NCBI GenBank assembly: GCA_964563125.1
Contig: CAZLVY010000013.1
Span: 1 to 40,853, forward strand
DNA length: 40,853 nucleotides
Direction of reading: 5' to 3'
Source: UBA1368 sp964563125
GTDB taxonomy: Bacteria; Bacillota; Syntrophomonadia; Syntrophomonadales; Syntrophomonadaceae
The notes beneath the pieces were generated by a model, which saw only the letters and a program-made list of their open reading frames with translations, was not told the origin of the DNA and searched no databases. Of this stretch, positions 1 through 8,255 are shown in pieces. The first letter of the stretch is position 1; each line of letters starts with the position of its first letter. The position numbers and the translations under genes were made by a program.

Positions 1-1
1 G

Positions 2-328
2 TTTAATCAATCTTCTTATAATTATACAATTAACAAATATTTTGTAAGGCCGGCTGCTAATATTTTAGCTAAGCTTACTATAAACATAGTTGGGTCGGTT
101 TTGTTATATCAGGCTGGCGTTTCAATTTGGCTGGTAGTGCTGCCCTTTATTTGGTGGTTGTTAAATGATTTTCTTCCCTTAATTTATTTGCTGTCAGAAA
201 TGATTCTAATGAAGTTTAAAACCGGGATGTGGAACCTGGCAGACCCAGATGGTGTACTTCGGCAGGTAGGTATTTACTGGGCTAAAAAATATGGTCTGGA
301 AGTCAATGAAAATGGAAAAGTGCTATAA
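2..328 (+). CDS. Unrecognised membrane protein, C-terminal fragment
   Basis: The frame is open from the left edge of the window, so this is the last 108 residues of a longer protein; no ATG lies in frame. A strongly hydrophobic stretch runs from about residue 24 to 65 of the fragment (rich in Val, Leu, Ile and Trp), long enough for one or two membrane passes, and is followed by a soluble tail of about 40 residues containing ADPDGVLRQVGIYWAKKYGL. I do not recognise the family. A strong intrinsic terminator follows about 65 bases after the stop, which fits a genuine gene end. No function is proposed. Confidence 0.6.
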   Translation, partial: FNQSSYNYTINKYFVRPAANILAKLTINIVGSVLLYQAGVSIWLVVLPFIWWLLNDFLPLIYLLSEMILMKFKTGMWNLADPDGVLRQVGIYWAKKYGLEVNENGKVL

Positions 329-391
329 ATTATTTTTAAATATCCGAGTTAAGGATTGATCTGAATAAGCATGTCATTTTATCAGCAACTT

Positions 392-433
392 AAAAAACTG
401 CTTGTTCCTTGGATAAGGACAAGCAGTTTTTTA
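392..433 (+). terminator. Intrinsic terminator after the partial membrane-protein gene
   Basis: The arm AAAACTGCTTGT plus CCTT pairs with AAGG plus ACAAGCAGTTTT around a short GGAT loop, with one bulged T, and the hairpin ends in a T-run. The A-run on the left arm makes it partly bidirectional, but the gene order favours the plus strand. Confidence 0.85.
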
Positions 434-587
434 TGGCAATTTACTATTAATGAAATAGTCAAAAATATTGAATTATTTATTATAATATTTATTTTAATAT
501 ACATCTTTCTATCTTCTAATATATTTTTTCAATGAAGCTCATAATAACTTATGACAAAAGAATAACTATTTGAATGTGAGGTTTAAA

Positions 588-1991
588 ATGAGTGACAGAA
601 GAATGATAGAAAGTGTACAAGCATACGGTCTTAGAAAAGTTTTATCGTACTTGGATTCCGATCCGGAAAAAAACATTCCCAAGATTATAGATTGGTTGAT
701 TAGAGTTGATAAGGATGATTCGCATATTGTTCAACAAGCTCGGTTGGTTCAAAAAGTCCTGGGGAATAATGAGAATAACTGGTCTCAGCTGCTAAAGAGT
801 CTTTGGACTGATATCGATAATGGGGTTAGGAGAAAATTATTTGAGAATTTTCTCGTTAATGCTACTGCGATCGGAGAAAAACGTCAAAATAAAGCCAAGG
901 AAAAGAATGGATGTAATATCCCCTGGGCGGTCCTGCTTGACCCGACTTCAGCCTGTAACTTAAATTGCATCGGTTGCTGGGCATCTGAATACGGGAATCA
1001 AATGAATATGGATTATAGTACGATTGATAACATCATCATACAAGGTAAAGAATTAGGTATATTCTTTTACATTTATTCAGGCGGCGAGCCGCTGGTGCGT
1101 AAGCAAGATATAATTAAACTCTGTGAGAAACACAGCGATTGCGCTTTCCTGGCTTTCACTAACGGAACATTGATTGATGAAACATTTGCCAATGAGATGC
1201 TGAGGGTACAAAATTTTGTGCCTGCAATCAGTGTCGAAGGATTTGAGAAAGAGACCGACTCACGCCGTGGAAATGGGACTTATAAATCGATAATAGAGGC
1301 GATGAGCATTTTGAAGTCAAAGAAACTACCCTTTGGCATATCTTGCTGTTACACCAGTAAAAACGCTGCAATCATTGGCAGCGAAGCTTACTTCGACGAC
1401 ATGATAGCAAAGGGAGCTAAGTTCGCGTGGTATTTTACTTATATGCCGGTTGGAAAAGATGCTGTGCCTGAACTGATGGTTACAGCTCAACAGCGTGAAT
1501 ATATGTATCATCAAATTCGTCAATTCCGTAAAAACAAGCCCATTTTTACCATGGATTTTTGGAACGATGGCGAATATGCCGGCGGTTGTATTGCGGGGGG
1601 GCGTCGTTATGCTCACATAAATGCTAACGGCGATATTGAGCCTTGTGCCTTTATCCATTATTCAGACAGTAGTATCTATAATAAAACACTGCTGGAGGCC
1701 TTTAAATCACCACTTTTTATGGAATATCATAATAATCAGCCTTTTAATCACAATCATTTGCGTCCCTGCCCTTTACTTGATAACCCGGAGTATCTGGTTA
1801 ATATGGTAGAGAAATCAGCGGCAAAATCCACCGAACTGCGAAACCCAGAACATGTCCGTGATCTTTGCGCAAAGTGTGAGAATGCAGCAGAAGTATGGGC
1901 TGCTGCTGCTGAAAGTTTATGGCAAGAAAATGATTATTCCGGCAACAGTATGAGTGAAGACATAATAGAAGTTGTTGCGGGGGTTAATTAA
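588..1991 (+). CDS. Radical SAM protein with C-terminal Cys-rich (SPASM-like) region
   Basis: A 467-residue radical SAM enzyme. The cluster-binding motif CNLNCIGC (C123, C127, C130) follows a roughly 110-residue N-terminal region, and YSGGEPL is the usual GGE SAM-binding motif. A second group of cysteines follows HINANGDIEPC and continues with a PCPLL and a CAKC motif, which resembles a SPASM/twitch-type auxiliary cluster region. The start is placed at ATG 588 because GTGAGG lies 7 bases upstream; a TTG 18 bases earlier would put this site inside the gene. Proteins of this layout are common in clostridia, and the substrate is unknown. No small precursor-peptide gene is visible next to it, so a peptide-modifying role is not supported by context. 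It stands alone, converging on the GNAT gene with no obvious terminator between. Confidence 0.85.
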   Translation: MSDRRMIESVQAYGLRKVLSYLDSDPEKNIPKIIDWLIRVDKDDSHIVQQARLVQKVLGNNENNWSQLLKSLWTDIDNGVRRKLFENFLVNATAIGEKRQNKAKEKNGCNIPWAVLLDPTSACNLNCIGCWASEYGNQMNMDYSTIDNIIIQGKELGIFFYIYSGGEPLVRKQDIIKLCEKHSDCAFLAFTNGTLIDETFANEMLRVQNFVPAISVEGFEKETDSRRGNGTYKSIIEAMSILKSKKLPFGISCCYTSKNAAIIGSEAYFDDMIAKGAKFAWYFTYMPVGKDAVPELMVTAQQREYMYHQIRQFRKNKPIFTMDFWNDGEYAGGCIAGGRRYAHINANGDIEPCAFIHYSDSSIYNKTLLEAFKSPLFMEYHNNQPFNHNHLRPCPLLDNPEYLVNMVEKSAAKSTELRNPEHVRDLCAKCENAAEVWAAAAESLWQENDYSGNSMSEDIIEVVAGVN

Positions 1992-2062
1992 TCCTTAAAA
2001 TGACTGCAATATAAATCCTGATTATCCCTGTCCGTAGTTATTACCTGCGAATGATCACCTAC

Positions 2063-2947
2063 CTAATCGAAAGCAAAACCCAAATATCCAAAGTCCTCAG
2101 TTGCTATCATAAAATCATTTCTCTGAATTGCCTTGATCATTCCGAAAGGGCGGATTCCTGACAGTTGCTGTCCAGAATATGCAGGTGTGCGTACCACATA
2201 TTCCCGGGCAGGAAATAATCCAGCTATATGCTTAACTGCCCCAGGGATGAGCTCTTCGGGAATAAGCAATTCTTTTATAAATACCCGGTTCGCATTTAAT
2301 CTTTCAATGGCAACACATCCCTGTATTCCATTACAATTGATGCTGAATATATCTGCACCGGATTCTTGTGACAATTGTTTTTGATATAATATTTTGTCAT
2401 CTGCATACTCTACATAGAACTTGCCGATAAGTTTTTGGTTTCTTATTTGATTATATTTTTCCGGGCTTATCCTGGATAAGATACAAGGGCAATTTTCACT
2501 TATATCCATCTGATCAATCATTTCCCTGGTGAATAACAGCTCTCGTATATATAAGCCGTCCTCATACCCTTGCTTACGATAAAAATTAAAAAGCTGTTGA
2601 CCGGAAGGAACCAGCACGGTGAAGAATACCCCCTTTTTTATTAGATAATGGTGAGCAAAATCAATTAGCTGACTGGAAAAGCCCCGGTTTTGATAGTTGG
2701 GATGGGTTGCTACAGCGTACAACATGGCAGAATCAAAACTGCGCTGATCTGATGTTATCAGTTTTACAGGCAGCATGGTCAGCATGGCAGCAATTGATTC
2801 ATCTTCAAACAACAATAAGGTCTCATCTTCCTTGTACATATTATCGAAGTAAAAATCTATATAGTGGTCACTATCGCCAAAGCAGAGTTTCCATATTTCT
2901 TTTTGCCGCAGTATGTTGCCTCTTTTTGCCAACCTAACTTCGCTCAT
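2063..2947 (-). CDS. GNAT-family N-acetyltransferase
   Basis: A 294-residue protein with a GNAT fold in its first half. The acetyl-CoA pyrophosphate-binding motif is visible as ATHPNYQNRGFSSQLI (pattern Q-x-x-G-x), preceded by the strand LYAVATHP and followed by VPSGQQLFNFYRKQGY, the usual GNAT end motif. The C-terminal half is extra and of unknown role, so the protein is about twice the length of a minimal GNAT domain. It is the last gene of a minus-strand run with a DUF2156 gene 47 bases upstream and an MBL-fold hydrolase before that. GGAGGG lies 12 bases before the ATG. GNAT/DUF2156 neighbours recur in clostridia; both families carry acyl-transferase folds, so a shared acylation role is possible but not shown. 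Confidence 0.85.
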   Translation of the reverse strand: MSEVRLAKRGNILRQKEIWKLCFGDSDHYIDFYFDNMYKEDETLLLFEDESIAAMLTMLPVKLITSDQRSFDSAMLYAVATHPNYQNRGFSSQLIDFAHHYLIKKGVFFTVLVPSGQQLFNFYRKQGYEDGLYIRELLFTREMIDQMDISENCPCILSRISPEKYNQIRNQKLIGKFYVEYADDKILYQKQLSQESGADIFSINCNGIQGCVAIERLNANRVFIKELLIPEELIPGAVKHIAGLFPAREYVVRTPAYSGQQLSGIRPFGMIKAIQRNDFMIATEDFGYLGFAFD

Positions 2948-2994
2948 TTAGCTGCGTTACCCTCCGACCGGCATTCCGCCGGAAATTCTTACCA

Positions 2995-3900
2995 CTAAAA
3001 TCCCAGATATTTTGCCTGATATTTTTCTTCCATTCTAATGGGACGATACGATTGTTTGGCCTTTCTTAAGCCCTCGTCGCCCATGTCTTCCTCCCGGTTA
3101 AAATAAATTATATCCGGGTGATTGTTTTTTATAAGCATTGCAAATTCCTGATTGATCATTTGATAGGCACCACGAATTTCCTCAAATGCTTTTTCGATAT
3201 TAATGTCATAGGTATCAGGATTGAGTCTGCCTCCCATAGTGTAGGCAACCACTTTTTCATTGGAACGCAGCAGTCCGCCCTCTAAACCCAGTTCTGTATA
3301 ATGATCAAAGCATCTTTTTACGGCACAGTTTTCGTTGGTCAGTTCTATATCATACTTACACTTTTGTCTTTTGCACCACTCTACATTCATCTCCCAGCAT
3401 TCGGCTAAGTTATCTGAAGAAATCGCTTCAAAGCTCCAGGTGTTATTCTTCTTGAAATAATTAACATGGTTGCGTTTGGATCTTAACTTATCCCCGGATA
3501 AAGTGGTGAGTTTGTCCAATAGATAAACATAGTCAAAACTATCGCACATTGCAGTGTATTCAAATTTATCGGGAAAAATACGGTTGAGCACCGCCATATT
3601 ATCAGTTGACAGACCGACTAAAATTAAATCATGCCCACAGTTCAATGCTTCCTGGGCTAATATATTAATTATTGGTGCGGGATCTCCCTGACCTACCGGA
3701 TAAAAATAACTCGGAGTATCCTCCGAATCCTCCCTTTTTACCACCAGGTAATCCTCGATTCGTGCTATACGATATTTAAATATTCCTGACCAGGCAAATA
3801 AATTAGTAAAATTATAATGACAGCCACGCACTTTGCCTGCATCTACCAGAGGAACTAACCATTTTTTATCTTCAATCTCTACTTTTTTAAAATTTATCAT
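2995..3900 (-). CDS. DUF2156 (phosphatidylglycerol lysyltransferase C-terminal-like) protein
   Basis: A 301-residue protein resembling stand-alone DUF2156 proteins, which share the double-GNAT fold of the catalytic domain of lysyl-phosphatidylglycerol synthases but lack its membrane part. Supporting features are the N-terminal NFTNLFAW segment, the middle KLRSKRNHVNYFKKNN segment and the C-terminal YFNREEDMGDEGLRKAKQSY, which are typical of this family. The start is placed at ATG 3900 because GAGGT lies directly upstream; an in-frame TTG 21 bases earlier would place this site inside the gene. No transmembrane helix is seen, so a cytosolic acyl or aminoacyl transferase is likely. The substrate is unknown. 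Confidence 0.85.
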   Translation of the reverse strand: MINFKKVEIEDKKWLVPLVDAGKVRGCHYNFTNLFAWSGIFKYRIARIEDYLVVKREDSEDTPSYFYPVGQGDPAPIINILAQEALNCGHDLILVGLSTDNMAVLNRIFPDKFEYTAMCDSFDYVYLLDKLTTLSGDKLRSKRNHVNYFKKNNTWSFEAISSDNLAECWEMNVEWCKRQKCKYDIELTNENCAVKRCFDHYTELGLEGGLLRSNEKVVAYTMGGRLNPDTYDINIEKAFEEIRGAYQMINQEFAMLIKNNHPDIIYFNREEDMGDEGLRKAKQSYRPIRMEEKYQAKYLGF

Positions 3901-4006
3901 TTTTACCTCATCTAAACTCAATATACTATTACCTATAAATTAACGCTTATAATAAAAGTTGGCCGTTCAATATCGCTGTTCCAGGTTAATGCAAATAGAA
4001 TCAGCG

Positions 4007-4699
4007 CTAGAGCTTAATCTCCTGACCTCTGCAGGAAATTTCTATAATCTGGGTTGGGGATGCCTTCATTTTTCCTTTTAACTTTTTGGTTATCTCATAG
4101 TTGTCCCAGAAATGCATAGGGACAAAGAAGCGGGGCTTGATTTCATTAATAAATAATTCTGCTCCCAGATAATAATTTTGTCCCAATCTCGGATCAACCG
4201 GAAAAAAAGCAATATCTATAGGTTCTCCTTTTATTATGGCAATCTCTTCTCTGAAACCACGTTCCGCTTTTTCTATTTCCTCTGGTATATCATCAGCCCA
4301 ATGCCACCAGTTTAAATCTCCAGCGTGGAATATATTTATACCATCACATTTTACTAAAAACGAAATCCCCTCATCTGTGGAACCGAAAGATTTAACGTTT
4401 ATATTTTTAATTATTTTCTCCTCATAGGGGTCAATAAATGCTATTTTATCTTTTTGAGCCAGCAGATGCTTATCACTAATTATATCTGAGCTTAGTATGT
4501 ATTGAATATCCGGCAATTTATCAAGCCAAGTAAATATTTCTGCATTGTAGTGATCGGCATGATTATGACTGCAGAAAACATAGGTTTTTTTGTCCCGCAA
4601 ATTGACTGATCCTGCATAGTAATCAAAAACCAACTGAGATTCATTTGTTTCAACCGCAAATCCACTATGATATATATAGGTTATACCGATATCCAGCAA
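4007..4699 (-). CDS. MBL-fold metal-dependent hydrolase (UlaG-like)
   Basis: A 230-residue metallo-beta-lactamase-fold protein. The metal motif H-x-H-x-D-H is present as SHNHADH (H45, H47, D49, H50), followed by the second-site motif FHAGD and a C-terminal PMHFWDNY histidine. The sequence starts with a short YHSGFAVETNESQLVFDYY strand pair typical of UlaG-type members, which include lactonases and phosphodiesterases; the substrate is not predictable here. It starts with TTG at 4699, with GAGGAG about 10 bases upstream. It is the first gene of the minus-strand group that continues into DUF2156 and GNAT, after a gap of about 105 bases, and is divergent from the calcium ATPase. Confidence 0.85.
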   Translation of the reverse strand: MLDIGITYIYHSGFAVETNESQLVFDYYAGSVNLRDKKTYVFCSHNHADHYNAEIFTWLDKLPDIQYILSSDIISDKHLLAQKDKIAFIDPYEEKIIKNINVKSFGSTDEGISFLVKCDGINIFHAGDLNWWHWADDIPEEIEKAERGFREEIAIIKGEPIDIAFFPVDPRLGQNYYLGAELFINEIKPRFFVPMHFWDNYEITKKLKGKMKASPTQIIEISCRGQEIKL

Positions 4700-5079
4700 T
4701 TATTATCAGCTCCTCGTTTGATTATTATTATATTGTAACTGTTTTTTATTCAGCCCGGGAATTATTCTGCCATGCAGTTATTAACCAATGTTCTAAAATT
4801 AGCATGTATGCTGCATCGGTCCTATTAAAAGCAGGTTAAGGACAATATTAATAGCAATAGCTCAAGAAACGGTTGAGTGGGGAAATTCGGCCACTTTTAT
4901 ATCGGGGTGCTTACTATTACAGTGAAGTTTATGCAGAAAGCGGAATGCTGCTTAATAGGCAGGGAAAAGCTAGTATTAGACTGCTATAATCTGCAAACGC
5001 AATATAAATATAATCAAATACATAAAACATTTGTTAGAATTAGATTATTAATTTACTAATGATTGGAGGATTTATAATT
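4700..5079. other. Divergent intergenic region between the MBL hydrolase and calcium ATPase genes
   Basis: About 380 bases with no convincing gene. A 60-codon frame at 4877-5059 has no ribosome binding site and a composition unlike a protein. The region must hold promoters for both flanking genes. The best candidate is an extended -10, TGCTATAAT at 4982-4990, reading toward the ATPase gene and leaving a leader of about 80 bases; no good -35 precedes it. I see no riboswitch-like fold. Confidence 0.4.
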
Positions 5080-7689
5080 TTGTTACCACATAATGAAAAT
5101 TTTAATGAAGTGCTTAATCGTTTACAGGTAAAACCAAATCTCGGTTTAAGCAGTGACCAAGCTGTAAAACGATTATCTGAATATGGTGGCAATAAACTCA
5201 CTGAAGCTAAGAAGAAAACTAATTTACAACGTTTCTTCGAACAGTTCAAAGACGTGATGATTATAATTTTGCTGATTGCAGCAGTAATTTCTTTTGTAGT
5301 TGCCTGGTATGAGGGAGAAGGATTTTTTGAACCATTTTTAATTCTTTTTATAGTGGTGCTAAATGCGATTGTAGGAATAGTACAGGAAGGTAAAGCAGAG
5401 AAAGCTCTGGAAGCTTTAAAAAATCTTTCTTCTCCCCAGGCGCGGGTAATCCGTAATGGTAAAGAGATGATTATTGATGCGGCAATTTTGGTTCCTGGTG
5501 ATATTATAAGCCTGGAGTCCGGTGACTATGTCCCTGCTGATGCCAGGATTATTGAATCTAACAGTTTGAAATCTGAAGAATCTGCCTTGACGGGAGAATC
5601 TGTGCCTACTGAGAAAGATGCTACAGCAGAGGCAGCAGTAAATGCCCCTTTAGGTGACCGTTTTAATATGCTCTATTCCGGGTGCAGTATTACTTATGGT
5701 TCTGGTAAAGCTGTTGTAACCTCCACCGGTATGAATACCGAAATGGGCAAAATAGCCGACCTGTTAAATGCTGAAAACGAAATGCAAACTCCGCTGCAGC
5801 ACAAACTGGCTGAGCTCGGTAAATACATTGGTTTTCTTGCGCTTTTCATATGTGCAGTTATCTTTATAATCGGTATTTTAAACGGTATGCAGATAATGGA
5901 AATCTTTATGATTGCTGTGGCATTAGCTGTTTCAGCTATCCCTGAAGGGCTTCCGGCAATCGTGACTGTTGTACTCGCAATTGGTGTACAACGCATGGTC
6001 AGAAAAAATGCTATCATCAGAAAACTGCCGGCAGTTGAAACGCTGGGTAGTGCTTCCGTAATATGCTCAGATAAAACCGGCACCTTAACCCAGAACCGAA
6101 TGACTCTGGTAACAGCCTTCAATGCAGACGACTCTCTGCTGGAAAATATCACCGACAATAATTCAACCTCCATTAAAAAGCTTTTGCAGTACGCAACTCT
6201 CTGTTCTGATGGGACAGTTGAATTTGAAGACGGCAAAGAGCAGCATATAGGTGATCCTACTGAGACATCCATAGTCCTGGCAGCCTATAAAAACGGTATG
6301 CCCAAGGAAAAACTAAACAGTTTATATCCTAGGTTGGCCGTATTGCCATTTGATTCTGACCGCAAACTGATGAGTACCATAAATAAAATTGAGGACAGGA
6401 ACATCGTAATAGTAAAAGGAGCTTTTGATGTTTTAATAGATAGATGTATTAACGGAGATCTGGAAGCCGGCCGCCAGAACACTGAAGCGTTAAGCCGTCA
6501 GGCATTACGAGTATTGGCAGTTGCGTATAAAGAAATAGATCAGCTTCCCCCATTAATTACTGCTGAAGAGTTGGAAAACGGTTTAACCTTTATGGGTTTA
6601 GTAGGCATGATTGATCCCCCCCGCCCGGAAGCAAGAGACGCAGTAGCTGTTTGCCGTGCAGCAGGTATAAAGCCGATTATGATTACCGGAGATCATGTGG
6701 TAACAGCTTCTGCTATTGCCAGTGATCTTGGTATCTTACTTGAGGGCGATGCCGCAGTTGATGGTCGAGAACTGGCAGCGATGGCTGAAAAAGAGCTTGA
6801 GGAACGGGTGCGAAATATTTCTGTTTATGCACGGGTTTCACCTGAAGATAAAATTCGGATTGTTCGCGCCTGGCAAAGGCAAGGGGCAGTTGTTTCCATG
6901 ACAGGTGACGGAGTTAATGATGCTCCGGCTCTTAAAGCAGCAGATATTGGCTGTGCCATGGGTATTACCGGTACCGATGTTGCCAAAGGAGCATCGGATA
7001 TGATACTGACTGATGATAATTTTGCCACCATTGTAGATGCAGTGCGGGAAGGCCGAGGAATTTATGACAACATTAAAAAGACGGTGGGTTTTCTGCTGGG
7101 AACTAATATCGGTGAAGTGTTGACTATCTTTATAGCGATGTTGTTCTGGAAAGCATCTCCCCTGTCGGCTGTGCAGTTATTATGGATTAACCTGGTAACA
7201 GATAGTCTGCCGGCTATTGCCTTAGGTATGGAAGCTGTAGAAGGTGATGTCATGAACCGAAAACCTAAACCCAAAGGGGAAAGTATTTTTGCATACGGGA
7301 TGGGTATTCGCATCGTATTACAGGGTGCAATGTTTGCTGCTTTAACGCTTATCGGCTTCATGACTGTTTGGACAAGTACCGGTGACATAGTTGCCGGACG
7401 CACTATGGCCTTTATCGTACTGGCGCTTTCGCAAGTATTTCACTCCTTCAATATGCGATCTAACCACTCTTTATTTAAAATTGGCTTTTTCACCAATAAA
7501 TATCTGAATGGTGCTGCCGGTATTTCAATAACGCTGATTGCGCTGGTAGTATTTATCTTGCCTGTCGCATCTGCTTTTGGATTAAAAGCGTTATCCTCTG
7601 AAATGTATCTGTTAGCTCTAGGTTTAGCTCTGGTTCCGGTGGTAGTATTGGAAATATCCAAGGCCTTAAAAATAGTGAAGCATCAATAA
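5080..7689 (+). CDS. Calcium-transporting P-type ATPase (P2A, SERCA-like)
   Basis: An 869-residue P-type ATPase that should pump Ca2+ out of the cytosol using ATP. All family marks are present: the N-terminal cation-ATPase domain, actuator motif TGES (from residue 171), the M4 motif PEGLP (from residue 288), the phosphorylation site SDKTGTLT with aspartate 331, the hinge TGDGVND (from residue 608), and the M6 segment WINLVTDSLPA. The Glu in M4 together with the Asn and Asp in M6 are the calcium ligands of P2A pumps, which argues against an Na/K or Mg type. TTG 5080 is preferred because GGAGGA at 5065-5070 lies 9 bases upstream; an ATG at 5059 would overlap this site. It stands alone, divergent from the MBL gene. 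Confidence 0.93.
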   Translation: MLPHNENFNEVLNRLQVKPNLGLSSDQAVKRLSEYGGNKLTEAKKKTNLQRFFEQFKDVMIIILLIAAVISFVVAWYEGEGFFEPFLILFIVVLNAIVGIVQEGKAEKALEALKNLSSPQARVIRNGKEMIIDAAILVPGDIISLESGDYVPADARIIESNSLKSEESALTGESVPTEKDATAEAAVNAPLGDRFNMLYSGCSITYGSGKAVVTSTGMNTEMGKIADLLNAENEMQTPLQHKLAELGKYIGFLALFICAVIFIIGILNGMQIMEIFMIAVALAVSAIPEGLPAIVTVVLAIGVQRMVRKNAIIRKLPAVETLGSASVICSDKTGTLTQNRMTLVTAFNADDSLLENITDNNSTSIKKLLQYATLCSDGTVEFEDGKEQHIGDPTETSIVLAAYKNGMPKEKLNSLYPRLAVLPFDSDRKLMSTINKIEDRNIVIVKGAFDVLIDRCINGDLEAGRQNTEALSRQALRVLAVAYKEIDQLPPLITAEELENGLTFMGLVGMIDPPRPEARDAVAVCRAAGIKPIMITGDHVVTASAIASDLGILLEGDAAVDGRELAAMAEKELEERVRNISVYARVSPEDKIRIVRAWQRQGAVVSMTGDGVNDAPALKAADIGCAMGITGTDVAKGASDMILTDDNFATIVDAVREGRGIYDNIKKTVGFLLGTNIGEVLTIFIAMLFWKASPLSAVQLLWINLVTDSLPAIALGMEAVEGDVMNRKPKPKGESIFAYGMGIRIVLQGAMFAALTLIGFMTVWTSTGDIVAGRTMAFIVLALSQVFHSFNMRSNHSLFKIGFFTNKYLNGAAGISITLIALVVFILPVASAFGLKALSSEMYLLALGLALVPVVVLEISKALKIVKHQ

Positions 7690-7720
7690 ACATAAACAAT
7701 CATTAATGGTTATTATTGCT

Positions 7721-7726
7721 TATAAT
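7721..7726 (+). promoter_or_regulatory. Possible -10 box for the UGA-containing ArsC-like gene
   Basis: A perfect TATAAT lies 28 bases before the ATG at 7754 and would give a leader of about 20 bases. No good -35 is seen 17 bases upstream, so the call is weak; read-through from the ATPase gene is the alternative. Confidence 0.3.
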
Positions 7727-7753
7727 TAATAAAAAATATGCGAGGTGATTTGT

Positions 7754-8110
7754 ATGACAAACAATTATCAATTCTATTGTGTTCCCTCTTGAAGTACCTG
7801 CAAAAAAGCAAAAGCGTGGCTTGAGCAAAATTCTATTCAATTTACTTACCTGGACTTACTAAAAGAACCACCTGGATTAAAAGAATTAAAACAAATAGCC
7901 AAAATTAATAATTTGAATGTTAAAGATTTAATTAACCTCAAAAGTCAGGTTTTTAAAAAGCTTAAACCGGATCTTAAAAATATGGACGAAAAAAGTATAG
8001 CAAATTTAATCAATGAAAATCCCCGAATCCTCCTACGGCCAATTCTTACCGATGGAGAAACTTTGGTACTGGGCTTTAAAGAAAATCAGTATAAAGAATT
8101 GATTAGGTGA
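7754..8110 (+). CDS. ArsC/Spx-family thioredoxin-fold protein, probable selenoprotein (Sec at residue 13)
   Basis: Reading through the in-frame TGA at 7790-7792 gives one continuous 118-residue protein, the normal length for ArsC/Spx/YffB-type proteins. The N-terminus reads FYCVPS-U-STCKKAKAWLE, matching the family motif PxCSTCxKA, so the UGA sits exactly at the catalytic cysteine and the second cysteine of the pair (C16) is kept, giving U-x-x-C. The C-terminal LLRPILTDGETLVLGFK matches the family's RPI-x-x-GF end. GAGGTGAT lies 4 bases before the ATG. The only in-frame stop is this UGA. These facts favour selenocysteine insertion over a nonsense mutation. The downstream part alone (from a TTG at 7913) would lack the active site and has no ribosome binding site. 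The role is probably a thiol- or selenol-dependent reductase; arsenate as substrate is not shown. It is followed by a strong terminator. Confidence 0.8.
7800..7826 (+). promoter_or_regulatory. Candidate bacterial SECIS hairpin downstream of the UGA
   Basis: AAGC (7806-7809) pairs with GCTT (7819-7822) around a 9-base loop, and GC (7800-7801) pairs with GC (7825-7826) below an A-rich internal loop. The apical loop begins 17 bases after the UGA, within the range usual for bacterial SECIS elements. The loop contains G but not at its first two positions, so the match is imperfect. Confidence 0.35.
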
Positions 8111-8162
8111 AATCTCCCTAATATTATTCCCAATAATTTCTGCCTGACTACCAACTAAAAAC

Positions 8163-8200
8163 AAAAAGAGTTATTATGATTAAAGCATAATAACTCTTTT
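8163..8200 (+). terminator. Intrinsic terminator after the ArsC-like gene
   Basis: AAAAGAGTTATTATG pairs perfectly with CATAATAACTCTTTT around a 7-base loop. The T-run closes the arm on the plus strand. It separates the selenoprotein gene from the downstream hydratase gene. Confidence 0.85.
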
Positions 8201-8255
8201 GTTTTTCTATTTTTATACCCAAAAAGAAGGATTGAGTGAAAAGGGGGAAGGTATA

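Noticed and set aside
1326..1658. A 110-codon minus-strand frame inside the radical SAM gene
   Set aside because: Lies wholly opposite a gene with clear family motifs and shows no motif of its own; the same holds for other long antisense frames, such as those within the ATPase and mutS.
4877..5059. A 60-codon plus-strand open frame before the calcium ATPase
   Set aside because: No ribosome binding site, no protein-like pattern, and it overlaps the candidate promoter.
7913..8110. A separate 65-residue protein starting at TTG 7913
   Set aside because: No ribosome binding site and no active site; it is the downstream part of the UGA-containing ArsC-like gene.
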